Assembly (NCBI RefSeq): GCF_014192415.1
Contig: NZ_JACHXY010000002.1
Location: 620,001 to 684,000 of the forward strand
Source: Microbacterium proteolyticum
GTDB taxonomy: Bacteria; Actinomycetota; Actinomycetes; Actinomycetales; Microbacteriaceae
Reading direction: 5' to 3'
Length of the DNA: 64,000 bases
The translations under genes were made by a program, and so were the position numbers. Positions 19,101 through 28,149 of this stretch are shown here, one piece after another. Position 1 is the first letter of the stretch, and every line of letters starts with the position of its first letter. Under the pieces are notes generated by a model, which was given only the letters and a program-made list of their open reading frames with translations, had not been told where the DNA came from and did no database searches.

Positions 19101-20218
19101 AGATCGCCCACGTCGTCACATTCACCTCCGCCGACGGCGCATTCGGCGGCCCGACCCGCGTCGCCCTCGGACAGGCGAAGGCCCTCGTCGGGCTCGGCCA
19201 CGACGTGACCGTGTTCGCCGGCACACCAGCCGGGGAAGAGACGGACATCCAACAAGACGGTTATCGCCTGCGGACCTTCCCCGTCCGAAGGCTCGCCCCG
19301 TTCGGCGGCTTCGCCACGCTCTGGCCCCGCGGTCTGCGGGCGGCGCTGAGGTCGCAGGCTCACGAGTTCGACGTCGCGCACATTCACCTGGCCCGGGATC
19401 TGGCGACGCTCCCCGCAGCCCTGCTCTTCGGACGCCTGGGCGTCCCGTACGTCACCCAGTCACACGGCATGATCGACAGATCCGACAAGATGCTCGCCGC
19501 GGTCCTCGACCGGCTCGCCACGCGCCGTGCTCTTGCGGGCTCGCGCAGCTGGCTCCTGCTCACGGCCGCCGAAGAGAAGGACCTCGCCGGGATATCCGAG
19601 CCGCAGCGACTGACCTCCATCCGCAACGGCATCGAATCGCGCGACGTGACGTCGCTGGACGAACGCACCGACACCGTGCTCTTCCTCGCTCGACTCCACA
19701 AGCGCAAGCGTCCCGTCGCCTTCGTTCAGATGGCGCAGCTCCTCGCCGCGCGTCTCCCCCACACCTCCTTCGTTCTCGTCGGACCCGACGAGGGCGAGGC
19801 CGAGACGGTGACCCGAGCCATCGCGGAGGCAGGACTGGGAGATCGCATCCGCTGGATCGGTGCGCTCCCGCCCACGCAGACCTTCGCCGCCATGTCGGAC
19901 GCCCGTGTGTACGTCCTTCCGGCCGTGGACGAGGTCTTCCCGATGTCGATCCTCGAATCGTTCTCGGCGGGGACGCCCGTCGTCACGACGTCGTCACTCG
20001 GGATCGCGGCGGACTGCGAACGCCACGGCGCCGCCTTGATCACCGACGGAAGCCCCGACGAGCTCGCCGAGGCGACCTATCGTGCGCACCAGAACCGCGA
20101 GACGGCCGAGGCGTTGCGAGGCGGCGGGCTGGCGTACATCCGGTCCGAGCTCGATGTGCAGGATGTCGCTCGTGAACTCGTCTCGGAGTATCGCGCCGCG
20201 ACGGGGCTCGTCGCGTGA
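19097..20218 (+). CDS. Glycosyltransferase family 4
   Basis: The 373-residue GT-B enzyme has an N-terminal acceptor domain (KIAHVVTFTSADGAFGGPTR, Gly-rich loop) and a C-terminal donor domain with DTVLFLARLHKRKRP, SFVLVGPDEGE and the retaining-GT motif EVFPMSILESFSAGTPVV (E-x7-E). The GTG start overlaps the acyltransferase stop. The sugar specificity is unknown. It belongs to the rightward polysaccharide operon. Confidence 0.92.
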   Translation: MKIAHVVTFTSADGAFGGPTRVALGQAKALVGLGHDVTVFAGTPAGEETDIQQDGYRLRTFPVRRLAPFGGFATLWPRGLRAALRSQAHEFDVAHIHLARDLATLPAALLFGRLGVPYVTQSHGMIDRSDKMLAAVLDRLATRRALAGSRSWLLLTAAEEKDLAGISEPQRLTSIRNGIESRDVTSLDERTDTVLFLARLHKRKRPVAFVQMAQLLAARLPHTSFVLVGPDEGEAETVTRAIAEAGLGDRIRWIGALPPTQTFAAMSDARVYVLPAVDEVFPMSILESFSAGTPVVTTSSLGIAADCERHGAALITDGSPDELAEATYRAHQNRETAEALRGGGLAYIRSELDVQDVARELVSEYRAATGLVA

Positions 20219-20283
20219 CCCCCGCGGAGATCGAGGGGCGTTCGTCCCGGTCGTCGCCACTCGAAGGCGAGACCATCGCGTGA
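20215..20283 (+). other. Possible 22-codon coupling ORF between two glycosyltransferase genes
   Basis: A GTG at 20215 overlaps the upstream stop (GTGA) and this frame ends at TGA 20283, which overlaps the next gene's GTG (again GTGA). The 22-residue peptide has no recognisable feature. It may carry terminating ribosomes to the next start, or it may be chance. Confidence 0.25.
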
Positions 20284-21407
20284 CCGGGGGGACATCTCGC
20301 ATTCTGCTGCTCTCACCGTGGGGGGCGTCCGGGGGTTATAGCGGTCCCCTGACCCTCATGAACCGGATGTGGTCGGAGGTCGTGATGCAGCGCCCCGGCA
20401 CGCGGGTCGTCCTCGTCTACCGCGACCGGGGCGTCGACACCGCGCCCACGTGGGCGGACGAGGTCATTCCTGCTCTGCGATCGCGGGGGTTCGGTCGCAT
20501 CGATCAGCTCCGATGGATGCTGAACGCCGCGTTCTGCGTCGTGCGGCGTCGTCGATCGGTGGACGTCGTGCATCTGCAGGGCGCGTACCTCACGAACCTC
20601 CTGCCCGCGCTCTTCGCGCGTCGCGGGAGCGTCGTGATACTCCCCGTCCTGGAGGACGGCGATCTCGGAGGAATGCAGCACTCCGTTCTCAAACGATGGA
20701 TCGTCCGTCGCATCGGTGCGCACGCGCGCGCGGGGTTCGCGTTGTCCGACGGCATCGCGGATGAACTCGCGCACGCGGGGCTGGACGCGCACCGCATCTC
20801 ACGCCTGTCGAACCCCGTCGACCCGCGCATGATCACCGACGACCCCGACGTGCGTCCCCCGCACCATCCGGTGCGATTGGGATTCATCGGCAAACTCGGC
20901 CCGCTGAAGAACCCCCATCTCCTCCTCGAGGCGGCGGCGGCTCTTCGCGGGAAGGGCACGCCCTGCGTGGTGCATTTCTTCGGCCCGTTCGCGTCGCCGT
21001 CGATGGAGACCCGACTCCGGGGTCTGTCGGCCGACCTGGCTCTGGAAAGAGACGTTCACTTTCACGGCTTCCAGAGCGACATCCTTCCCACATTCGACCT
21101 CTTCGACATCTTCGTCCTCCCCTCGACCCAGGAGGGACTGCCCGGTTCGCTGATGGAAGCCTTCGCCATGGGCAAGCCCGTCATCGTCACCGATGTCGGG
21201 TCCATGGCCGAGTACGTCCGACGCGCGGGTGCCGGCCGCATCGTCCGGCCGGACGGGGAGGAGATCGCGGAGGCCGTTCTCGGCATCCTGGACGCGGACT
21301 CCTGGAACACCGCGGCCCGCAACGCACACTCCTTCGCCTCGGAACAACTCGACCCCCGGGTTGTCGCCGACCACTACGTCCGCCAGATCGAGAGAACAGC
21401 CCGATGA
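20280..21407 (+). CDS. Glycosyltransferase family 4
   Basis: The 375-residue product is a GT-B glycosyltransferase. It opens with RILLLSPWGASGGYSGPL, has VHLQGAYLTNLLPALFARR in the acceptor domain, and has LGFIGKLGPLKNPHLL and the donor-site motif TQEGLPGSLMEAFAMGKPVI (E-x7-E). The GTG at 20280 is chosen because homology starts there; the 60 bp before it do not look like part of this protein. The stop overlaps the pyruvyl transferase start by ATGA. It is part of the polysaccharide operon, with unknown linkage. Confidence 0.9.
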   Translation: MTGGTSRILLLSPWGASGGYSGPLTLMNRMWSEVVMQRPGTRVVLVYRDRGVDTAPTWADEVIPALRSRGFGRIDQLRWMLNAAFCVVRRRRSVDVVHLQGAYLTNLLPALFARRGSVVILPVLEDGDLGGMQHSVLKRWIVRRIGAHARAGFALSDGIADELAHAGLDAHRISRLSNPVDPRMITDDPDVRPPHHPVRLGFIGKLGPLKNPHLLLEAAAALRGKGTPCVVHFFGPFASPSMETRLRGLSADLALERDVHFHGFQSDILPTFDLFDIFVLPSTQEGLPGSLMEAFAMGKPVIVTDVGSMAEYVRRAGAGRIVRPDGEEIAEAVLGILDADSWNTAARNAHSFASEQLDPRVVADHYVRQIERTAR

Positions 21408-22408
21408 CCACGACACCGCCCACCCAGGACCGCACGTCCTTTCCCACGTTGGACGCACTGACATCCCGCTTGAAGGAGTGGGAGGGCGCTCGCGCCGTCG
21501 TGATCTCCACCGCCGACGCAACCGGTCGAGCCCTCGGCAACAACGGCGACGACCTCATGCACGCCGTGTTCTACCGCATCCTCGAGCAACTCGGCATCCA
21601 GGTCGTCGACACCGACCCCGAGGTGGTGATCGTTCCGCCCTCGGGCGCCCTCCTCGAGGTATACGCCTTCCCGAGGTATCTCGCCGAGCGGTTGAAGGGG
21701 TACGAGAAGGTCCCACTCGTCATCTTCCCGTCCTCGGTCTTCTTCCCCGATCGCGACCCCGCGTTCATCTTCGCGGGGCGAGAGGCGGCGACGCTGCTGT
21801 TCCTGCGGGAGGACGACTCCCGTGCTCACCTCGAACAGCAGTGGAGCGCGTCGCTGCAGAACGCGGGCGTCGAGGTGGTCCTCGACCACGACGTCGTGGC
21901 CTCGGGCCACGCCTTCGTCCCCGCCATCCTCGGCACGACCACGCGTCGGCCCCTGAAGCGCCTCGTCGCCGCACGGATCGATCGGGAGGCGTCCTCGATG
22001 CGGGCGTCCTCGTCCGGCGAGCGGGCGGCATCCGCGTCTTCGATCCTCCATACCCTGGCGGCGCGAGTCCCGTACGGCCCGCTGTACACGGGGGTCTCTC
22101 GGTTCGCTCGACGTGCGCGCAATCGTGGCGCCGCCGAACGTCTGGTGTCGCGGGCCGGATCCACGCTCGACGGTGCTGTCTGCATCGACATCAGCGCGCG
22201 GCAATTCGCGACCTTCGAGGAGTACCGCACGACGATCCTCCGCGCAGAGTCGGTCATCACCGACCGCCTGCACGTGGCTCTCCCCGCGGCCATCATGGGA
22301 GCCGACGTCACGATGGTCGAGGCGGGGTACTTCAAGCTCGGCGGCGTCTACCGGCGATCGCTCAGCGGGGTCGCACACGTGCGTCTCGTGAGCGCGGCGG
22401 GGAGCTGA
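21404..22408 (+). CDS. Polysaccharide pyruvyl transferase family protein (first of two)
   Basis: The 334-residue protein has the family's N-terminal NNGDDLMHAVFYRIL (substrate loop) and the C-terminal ESVITDRLHVALPAAIMGAD, the most conserved part of PF04230. Such enzymes transfer pyruvate from phosphoenolpyruvate to form ketals on sugars. The middle region (residues ~190-250) is divergent and Arg/Ser-rich. It overlaps the glycosyltransferase before it by ATGA. A second family member lies two genes downstream. Confidence 0.88.
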   Translation: MTTTPPTQDRTSFPTLDALTSRLKEWEGARAVVISTADATGRALGNNGDDLMHAVFYRILEQLGIQVVDTDPEVVIVPPSGALLEVYAFPRYLAERLKGYEKVPLVIFPSSVFFPDRDPAFIFAGREAATLLFLREDDSRAHLEQQWSASLQNAGVEVVLDHDVVASGHAFVPAILGTTTRRPLKRLVAARIDREASSMRASSSGERAASASSILHTLAARVPYGPLYTGVSRFARRARNRGAAERLVSRAGSTLDGAVCIDISARQFATFEEYRTTILRAESVITDRLHVALPAAIMGADVTMVEAGYFKLGGVYRRSLSGVAHVRLVSAAGS

Positions 22409-22409
22409 C

Positions 22410-23747
22410 TTGCTGAGAGGTGTCCTGCGGCTGTCCATCGGCACGGCGGTGGCCCGCGCGATGGCCGCCGTCGGGCAGCTCCTGCTGGCGGTATGGCTCA
22501 CCCCCACCGACTTCGGGTACTGGGCCGCCGCGACCTCGGTCATCTCCGTGCTGACCGGCTTGGCGAACTTCGGCGAGGTGAACGGCTACCTCAGCGGTCA
22601 AGGCGGGACGTTCTCCCAGGCGCGGCGGGCGATCCTCCGCGTCAACACGGTGCTCGCGGGCAGCGGCGCGCTCATCGCGGTGCTGTACTGGCTCGACGGA
22701 AACGTGATGGTCGCCGCGCTCGCCGCGATATCGGCCGTCAGCATCCCCCTCATCGGGGACGCCGAGCTGATGTACTCCACCGGGGTGAAGTACAAGGCGT
22801 ACGCACGCGTGGTGACCGCTCAGATCTTCGCGGCGGTGGCGAAGATCATCGTCGGCGTCGTCATCGCCGCCGCCTTCGCCTCACCCCTCGCCTTCGCCGT
22901 GTCGACGGTCGTGTTCTACCTCCTGATGGACATCGTGATCCTGCGGCGGGTGCCGTCCTTGACGCACGCGGAGGTCGAGAGCGTTCGGACCGTCTCGCCG
23001 CGCACCCGATTCACATGGGGCGTGAACTCCCTCTTCGTCACCCTTCCGATCCAGGTGGGCTTCATCGTCGCCCAGTTCGGCGCGAGCGCCGAAGTGCTCG
23101 GCCTCTACTTCCTCGCTTACCAGGTGAGCCTCGGACTCAGCGGCCTGGTGTCCGTTCCCCTCGCGCGCGTCGCGCTGAGTTCTCTCTCGAACGAGACCTT
23201 CGATCGTCGCGTCCCGCTCAGCATGGAACTGTGCCGGCTGTTCGTCTTCGCCGTCTCCGGACTCGCCGCCCTCGTCTCTCTCTTCGCCCCCCTGATCGGC
23301 TCGGTCCTCGGAGCGGAGTGGACCGCCGCCGCGCCCGCTGTCGTCATCCTGTTGGCGAGCCTGGCCGTCAGGATGATGAGCCCGATCCTCGACGGTCTGC
23401 AACAGGCGAACAACAGGTGGTGGCAGGGCACAGCGTTCAACGCGGTCGACACAGCGGGCACGGCGGCTGCCGCGCTGGTCTCTTTCACGGGTGACCTGAT
23501 GCTCCTCGTCAGCGCGGTGGCGATGTGGAAAGTGCTCTTCGGCCTCGTAAGGGCCGCGTGGCTGCTGAGCTCGGCTCGTCCACTCCCGGTGATGGCGACG
23601 CTGCTACCCGCGCTCGTGATGAGCCTTCTCATCGGAGGGTCCGCCTTTTTCGCTCAGCCCGCTTCGATCGTCGTCCTGGTGTGCGCACTGATCATCTCGG
23701 TCGGGGGCACGCTCCTCACGGCCCGTGCACGAAGGAGTCGTCCATGA
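22410..23747 (+). CDS. MOP-superfamily polysaccharide flippase (Wzx-like)
   Basis: The 445-residue membrane protein has about twelve hydrophobic helices, beginning with RLSIGTAVARAMAAVGQLLLAVWLTPTDFGYWAAA, the usual opening of MOP/Wzx lipid-linked oligosaccharide flippases. It likely moves the undecaprenyl-linked repeat unit across the membrane. The start codon is TTG at 22410, one base after the previous stop. Its end overlaps the next gene (ATGA). Confidence 0.88.
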   Translation: MLRGVLRLSIGTAVARAMAAVGQLLLAVWLTPTDFGYWAAATSVISVLTGLANFGEVNGYLSGQGGTFSQARRAILRVNTVLAGSGALIAVLYWLDGNVMVAALAAISAVSIPLIGDAELMYSTGVKYKAYARVVTAQIFAAVAKIIVGVVIAAAFASPLAFAVSTVVFYLLMDIVILRRVPSLTHAEVESVRTVSPRTRFTWGVNSLFVTLPIQVGFIVAQFGASAEVLGLYFLAYQVSLGLSGLVSVPLARVALSSLSNETFDRRVPLSMELCRLFVFAVSGLAALVSLFAPLIGSVLGAEWTAAAPAVVILLASLAVRMMSPILDGLQQANNRWWQGTAFNAVDTAGTAAAALVSFTGDLMLLVSAVAMWKVLFGLVRAAWLLSSARPLPVMATLLPALVMSLLIGGSAFFAQPASIVVLVCALIISVGGTLLTARARRSRP

Positions 23748-24991
23748 CGGGCAACGGCCCCCTCGTCCGTGGCGTGGTGTTCGCGGCCGGATACGTCGTC
23801 GTGGTGCAGAACGCCGGTATTCCCGTCGCCGTGAAGCTGTCGTTCCTGGCCCTCACCATCGTCCTCTCCGCCGTCAGCGGCGTGCGCCTGATCCGCCGCG
23901 GCGGGCGCCTCCCGTGGGGCATGGGTCTCGGTGTCGCGCTGTGTGTGACGGTGCTCGCCGTCAGCTTCGTCTCCCTCGTCTGGACGCCGTCGACCGATCC
24001 CCAGGACTGGTTGCGCGATGCGCTGACGTACATCTTCTTCCCCGCGGCCGTGCTGATCGGTCTCGAGTTCGGTCTCACGGCATCCCGTCGGCAGGTGTTC
24101 GCCCTCCTGTGGTCGGTCGGAGCTTTCGGCGCGCTGGCCTTCACCGTGACGTGGCTGCAGCGGCGGGGTGCCGAGGGCGTGGACATCGAATCGTTCGGAC
24201 TCGCCTCCAGCTTCGTGCCCATCCCGGCCATCGCGCTCGGGCTCGGCATCTTCTGCGCCTCGACGCGAATCCGCATGCTCGCTCTGCTCGGCAGCATCGC
24301 ATTGTCGGGCGTGCTGATCCTCTCCGGGGGACGGACGATCTGGGTCTACCTCGCCGTCGGGTTCTTCGTGGCCGCCTGTGCGGCGCTCCTGTCCCCCGGA
24401 CGGGCGCTGCGAGTCGGCATCCTCCTCGCCACCGCCGTCGCGTCGGCATCGGCGGTCCTCGCCCTTTCGGCTGGTCTCGCCGGCGGGATCGCCGCCGACC
24501 GGGTGCAGTGGTTCTCACGCGTCGCCGAGAACGGCTGGGCCGCATTCTCGAACGACGGTTCCGCCGTGGAACGCGTGCGGGCGCAGGAATGGGCCCACCA
24601 GCTCTGGCTCGCGGACCCGGTGTGGGGTCGCGGGTGGGGCCAGCCGTTCCAGTCGGTCACCACCGGGGTCGTGACCGGTTCGATCTTCACCCTGGACTCC
24701 CCCCTGATCGTGATGGTGAAGGTCGGGCTCGTGGGGACCCTCCTCTTGGCCATCGCGCTCATCAGCGTCTTCGGATCGGCGTTGCGCCTCACGCGCACGG
24801 ATCGCGAGATCCGCGCTTCGCTCGTCATCGCCCTGGCGATGACCGCCGTCCTGACCCTCAACGGGTTCCCCCTCGAGAACCGCGGCTTCTCGATCTTCGC
24901 TTTCTGTCTCATCGCGCAGGCGGCCGTGGCATCACGGACGCCCACGCCACGTCCCGCCGAACCACACCTCTTGGGAGTCTCGCGAGCATGA
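23744..24991 (+). CDS. O-antigen ligase/polymerase-like membrane protein (Wzy-like)
   Basis: The 415-residue protein has ten or more membrane helices and a large extracytoplasmic loop (about residues 260-320: QWFSRVAENGWAAF ... ERVRAQEWAHQLWLADPVWG). It ends the loop with GRGWGQPFQS. This matches the O-antigen polymerase/ligase (Wzy_C) arrangement. It probably polymerises the repeat unit outside the membrane. The ATG at 23744 has GAAGGAG 7 nt upstream and overlaps the flippase stop. Confidence 0.82.
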   Translation: MTGNGPLVRGVVFAAGYVVVVQNAGIPVAVKLSFLALTIVLSAVSGVRLIRRGGRLPWGMGLGVALCVTVLAVSFVSLVWTPSTDPQDWLRDALTYIFFPAAVLIGLEFGLTASRRQVFALLWSVGAFGALAFTVTWLQRRGAEGVDIESFGLASSFVPIPAIALGLGIFCASTRIRMLALLGSIALSGVLILSGGRTIWVYLAVGFFVAACAALLSPGRALRVGILLATAVASASAVLALSAGLAGGIAADRVQWFSRVAENGWAAFSNDGSAVERVRAQEWAHQLWLADPVWGRGWGQPFQSVTTGVVTGSIFTLDSPLIVMVKVGLVGTLLLAIALISVFGSALRLTRTDREIRASLVIALAMTAVLTLNGFPLENRGFSIFAFCLIAQAAVASRTPTPRPAEPHLLGVSRA

Positions 24992-26196
24992 CCACGACCC
25001 GGGGGCATTGCCTCATCATCAACTCGTACTCGTTCCGCAACGCCGGTGACGCGGCGATCATGCTCGCGACCAAGCAGTTGCTGGAGAGCCAGGGCGCGGC
25101 ATCCGTCACCCTGTCATCGAGGTACGACGACAGCTCGGAGTACTCTCGGTTCGGCCTGCGGGTGGTTCCCGAGATCGTCCCGTTCCCGGCGGAAGGGGCG
25201 CGGCTCGGTCGCGCGATGCGGGTGCTGTACGGCCTCGCCGCCAGCCTCGTGGTCATAGCCGGTTCGTCGCTCTCACGGGGCGTCGCACGAACGATCGCCC
25301 GTGCGCTGCTTCCGCGGACCTCTCGCATTCTGGAGGGCACGGACACCGTGGTCGTCGCCGGCGGCGGCTACATGTATTCGTCCAAGCGCAGGCTCAATCT
25401 GAGCCTCTATCAGAGTCTGGTCTCCATCCGTCTCGGGCACGCGCTCACGGGATCGACGCTGATGATGCCGCAGAGCATCGGTCCGGTCACCCGTCGACTC
25501 GACCGGGGGCTCATCCGGTGGAGCCTCCGTCACACGACGGCGGTCGTGCGCGAGAGACTGTCGCTCGCAGCGAGCACCGTTCCGGTTCAGATCACCGCGC
25601 GCGAGATCGACGACGTCGCGTTCTTCTACTCCGCGCCGGCGACGACGGATGCCGTGGGCGACGTGTGCCGCATCGTCGCGATGGACTGGCGCTGGTCGAC
25701 GTCGGTCAACCAGGTGGCGTTCGAGGAGTACGTGCGCCGCGTCGCGGAGATCGCGACGCGGGTGCACGGCCTCGGCCTGCGGGTGGTCCTCGGAGGGCAC
25801 TCATCCCTTCCCGAACACGAACAGGACGACCTCGTCGTGGCGAAGATGATCAGCGAGCGCCTGTCGTTCCCCCACGATGTCGACCAGGTGACCGACGTCG
25901 CGCACCTTTATCGGGAGTACGCGCGGTCGCGGGTGGTCGTCGGTACGCGCCTGCACGCATGCATCATGGCGATCAGCGTCGGGACACCGGCGATCAGCCT
26001 CCAGTACCAGGAGAAGTCGCGCGGGGTCCTCCGCAGGTTGGGTCTCGACCGGTACGTGCACCGGGTCGATGAGCTCGACGTGGACCAGGTCGCGGCACAG
26101 GTCGGCGAGATCGCCGCGGCCGAGGCGCGGTGGACGCAGATCGCCGACCGGACGCGCTCATCGATCGCGAACGCGTACGAGGGGATCGGGGCGTGA
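24988..26196 (+). CDS. Polysaccharide pyruvyl transferase family protein (second of two)
   Basis: The 402-residue protein has the canonical SYSFRNAGDAAIMLATKQLL opening, VVVAGGGYMYSSK, MMPQSIGPVT and the C-terminal SRVVVGTRLHACIMAISVGTPAISLQYQEKS pieces of the PS_pyruv_trans family. It is a more complete member than the one at 21404. It would add a pyruvate ketal to the polysaccharide, giving it acidity. The start overlaps the polymerase stop (ATGA) and its stop overlaps the next GT (GTGA). Confidence 0.92.
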   Translation: MTTTRGHCLIINSYSFRNAGDAAIMLATKQLLESQGAASVTLSSRYDDSSEYSRFGLRVVPEIVPFPAEGARLGRAMRVLYGLAASLVVIAGSSLSRGVARTIARALLPRTSRILEGTDTVVVAGGGYMYSSKRRLNLSLYQSLVSIRLGHALTGSTLMMPQSIGPVTRRLDRGLIRWSLRHTTAVVRERLSLAASTVPVQITAREIDDVAFFYSAPATTDAVGDVCRIVAMDWRWSTSVNQVAFEEYVRRVAEIATRVHGLGLRVVLGGHSSLPEHEQDDLVVAKMISERLSFPHDVDQVTDVAHLYREYARSRVVVGTRLHACIMAISVGTPAISLQYQEKSRGVLRRLGLDRYVHRVDELDVDQVAAQVGEIAAAEARWTQIADRTRSSIANAYEGIGA

Positions 26197-27305
26197 ACGA
26201 CGTCGTGTTCTTCCTTCCGGCCATCAACCCGTACTGGCGTGACCGGTTCAACGCCCTCGCCGAATCGGGAACGGTGCGCTTCCACTGCGTGTTCAGCTCG
26301 TACCTCGACCCGTCGCGCAGTTGGACCGTCACCCGGGAGAGCATGAACTTCCCCCACACCTTCCTCGCGACGGGTCCGCGGTCGCCGCGACGTCTCGCCG
26401 AACTGGTCTCGCTCTGGCGGGCCCTCCGACCGACTCGGGTGTTCACCTTCCACCACATGCCCGCGCTCTGGCCGGCGTGGCTTCACCGCCTCGCGGGCGG
26501 CCATCTCGCTCTGTACGCGCTGATGACCTGGGATTCGTGGGTGGAGCGCAACTGGCGGAAGGAACTGCTGAAGAAGCTCTTCTTCGGTTCCGCCTCCTCG
26601 ACGCTGACCCCCGGGCCGGACTCCGACTCGTACGTCAAGCGCTACGGCGCCCACAGGTCGCACCGGCTGCACCACGCCGTGGAGTGGCGGGCGTTCGGCC
26701 TCGCGGCGCGGAACCGCGTCACCGGCGATGACCTCCGACTGCTGTACATCGGACGGCTGGTCCCCGAGAAAGGCATTCCCTTCCTGCTCGAGGTCCTCGA
26801 GCAGGTCCTCCGCGCTCGGCGCGACGTGCGGATCGAGATCGTCGGCGACGGACGCCTGTACGACGAGGTGGAGAGCTGGGCGCAGGGTCACCCCGGTCGT
26901 GTCTCGGTCTCTCCGTTCGTGCAGGCCTCGGACATCGCCGAGGTGTACGCGCGCAGCGACGTCATGCTCTTCCCGACGCTCGGCGATCCCTACGGCCTCG
27001 TGGTCGATGAGGCGCTGGCGAGCGGCGTCCCCGTCATCAGCACGGATCGCGCCGGAGACATCCGCTGGCGTCTGGGAGAGTCGCGGGGTCGTGTGCTGCC
27101 GCCGGACGATCTCGATCGGTGGGTCGCGGCGATCGTCGCCTATGCCGACGACCGGGAGCTCCTCGCCCGCGAGTCCGCCGCGTCTCTCAGCTTCAGCAGG
27201 GGGCACGGGACCGAACGATGGGTGCGCGAGCTCCAACAGTGGGTGCAGCGTACGACCCCGACACGTTCACGGGGGCGCTCCCGCCGGCGAGATCAGCCCG
27301 CGTAG
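26193..27305 (+). CDS. Glycosyltransferase family 4
   Basis: The 370-residue GT-B enzyme has LLYIGRLVPEKGIPFLLEVL and VEIVGDGRLY-like donor-domain motifs (DVRIEIVGDGRLYDE), and the E-x7-E motif in TLGDPYGLVVDEALASGVPV. The N-terminal acceptor domain is shorter than average. It is the last gene of the first rightward run. Its 3' end overlaps the convergent CPBP protease gene by 13 bp, and the last ~18 residues are Arg/Ser-rich (RTTPTRSRGRSRRRDQPA). Confidence 0.9.
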   Translation: MNDVVFFLPAINPYWRDRFNALAESGTVRFHCVFSSYLDPSRSWTVTRESMNFPHTFLATGPRSPRRLAELVSLWRALRPTRVFTFHHMPALWPAWLHRLAGGHLALYALMTWDSWVERNWRKELLKKLFFGSASSTLTPGPDSDSYVKRYGAHRSHRLHHAVEWRAFGLAARNRVTGDDLRLLYIGRLVPEKGIPFLLEVLEQVLRARRDVRIEIVGDGRLYDEVESWAQGHPGRVSVSPFVQASDIAEVYARSDVMLFPTLGDPYGLVVDEALASGVPVISTDRAGDIRWRLGESRGRVLPPDDLDRWVAAIVAYADDRELLARESAASLSFSRGHGTERWVRELQQWVQRTTPTRSRGRSRRRDQPA

Positions 27306-28132
27306 GTACCGATCATGGACAGGCCGATGAACGTCGCGTTGTACACCACGTGGACGAGCACGGCGCCCCAGATCCGCCCGGTCAGGAGCACGAGCGCCGC
27401 GCACACCGCCCCCAGGAGGAACAGTTGAATCGCCGCCACGACGGAAAGGAGCGCGAACGCCTCATGGAGCAGGACGAAGGCACCCGCCGAGCACAGGAGC
27501 GCGGCCGCCCCCGCGGCTACCGCGCCGACGTTTCGCCGCAGCAACCGGTAGATCGTCACGAGGATGACCGCCCGGAAGAAGAACTCCTCCGCCACCGGCG
27601 CGACGACGCCCGAAGCGACAACCTGCTCGAGCCACCATCGGCTCGAGAACGGCCCGCCGACGTTCTGCACGGTCGGGAAGGGCTGCAGGTCGGCGCCCTC
27701 CAGCACGCCCTGCACGAGTCGCAGAGCCAGACCGAGCCCGAGGCCCCAGACGAGGTCCGTCACGCGCCACCGCAGCAGACCCTTCGGTCGGGCGCGCGCG
27801 AGGAACAGCGCCGCGGGCGCTGCGAGTCCGAGCCACAGGGGCAGGAGGGATGCCACCGGCGCCCAGGGCGAACCGGTGGAGGGCAGAACCTTGGTCACGA
27901 GGACTCCGGTGACGGCCGCGACGAGCGCGAGACCGAGGAGTTGACCGTCGCCCGCTCTGGCGCCTCGAGGCCGCGACCTCCAGTCGGTCATGCCGCGCGC
28001 CGAACCCCGCGCACCGGTCGGCCCCTCCGAGGGCGGGAGAGCGCCCGTCTCGGCACTCCACGAGGGACGAGGAATGGACCGACTCGAACGACGACGCTGA
28101 TCTGTCACCCCCTCACGGTATCGACCGTTCAC
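27293..28132 (-). CDS. CPBP-family intramembrane metalloprotease
   Basis: The 279-residue protein has about six to seven membrane helices after a ~50-residue basic N-terminus. The CPBP/Abi hallmark EExxxR occurs as VAEEFFFRAVI, with later conserved FVLLHEAF (His) and HVVYNATF (His, Asn). Relatives process prenylated or immunity-type proteins, but the substrate here is unknown. The GTG at 28132 is used; a GTG at 28108 is an alternative. It interrupts the polysaccharide locus on the opposite strand. Confidence 0.85.
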   Translation of the reverse strand: MNGRYREGVTDQRRRSSRSIPRPSWSAETGALPPSEGPTGARGSARGMTDWRSRPRGARAGDGQLLGLALVAAVTGVLVTKVLPSTGSPWAPVASLLPLWLGLAAPAALFLARARPKGLLRWRVTDLVWGLGLGLALRLVQGVLEGADLQPFPTVQNVGGPFSSRWWLEQVVASGVVAPVAEEFFFRAVILVTIYRLLRRNVGAVAAGAAALLCSAGAFVLLHEAFALLSVVAAIQLFLLGAVCAALVLLTGRIWGAVLVHVVYNATFIGLSMIGTYAG

Positions 28133-28149
28133 CGATCCGAGGGGGAAGC

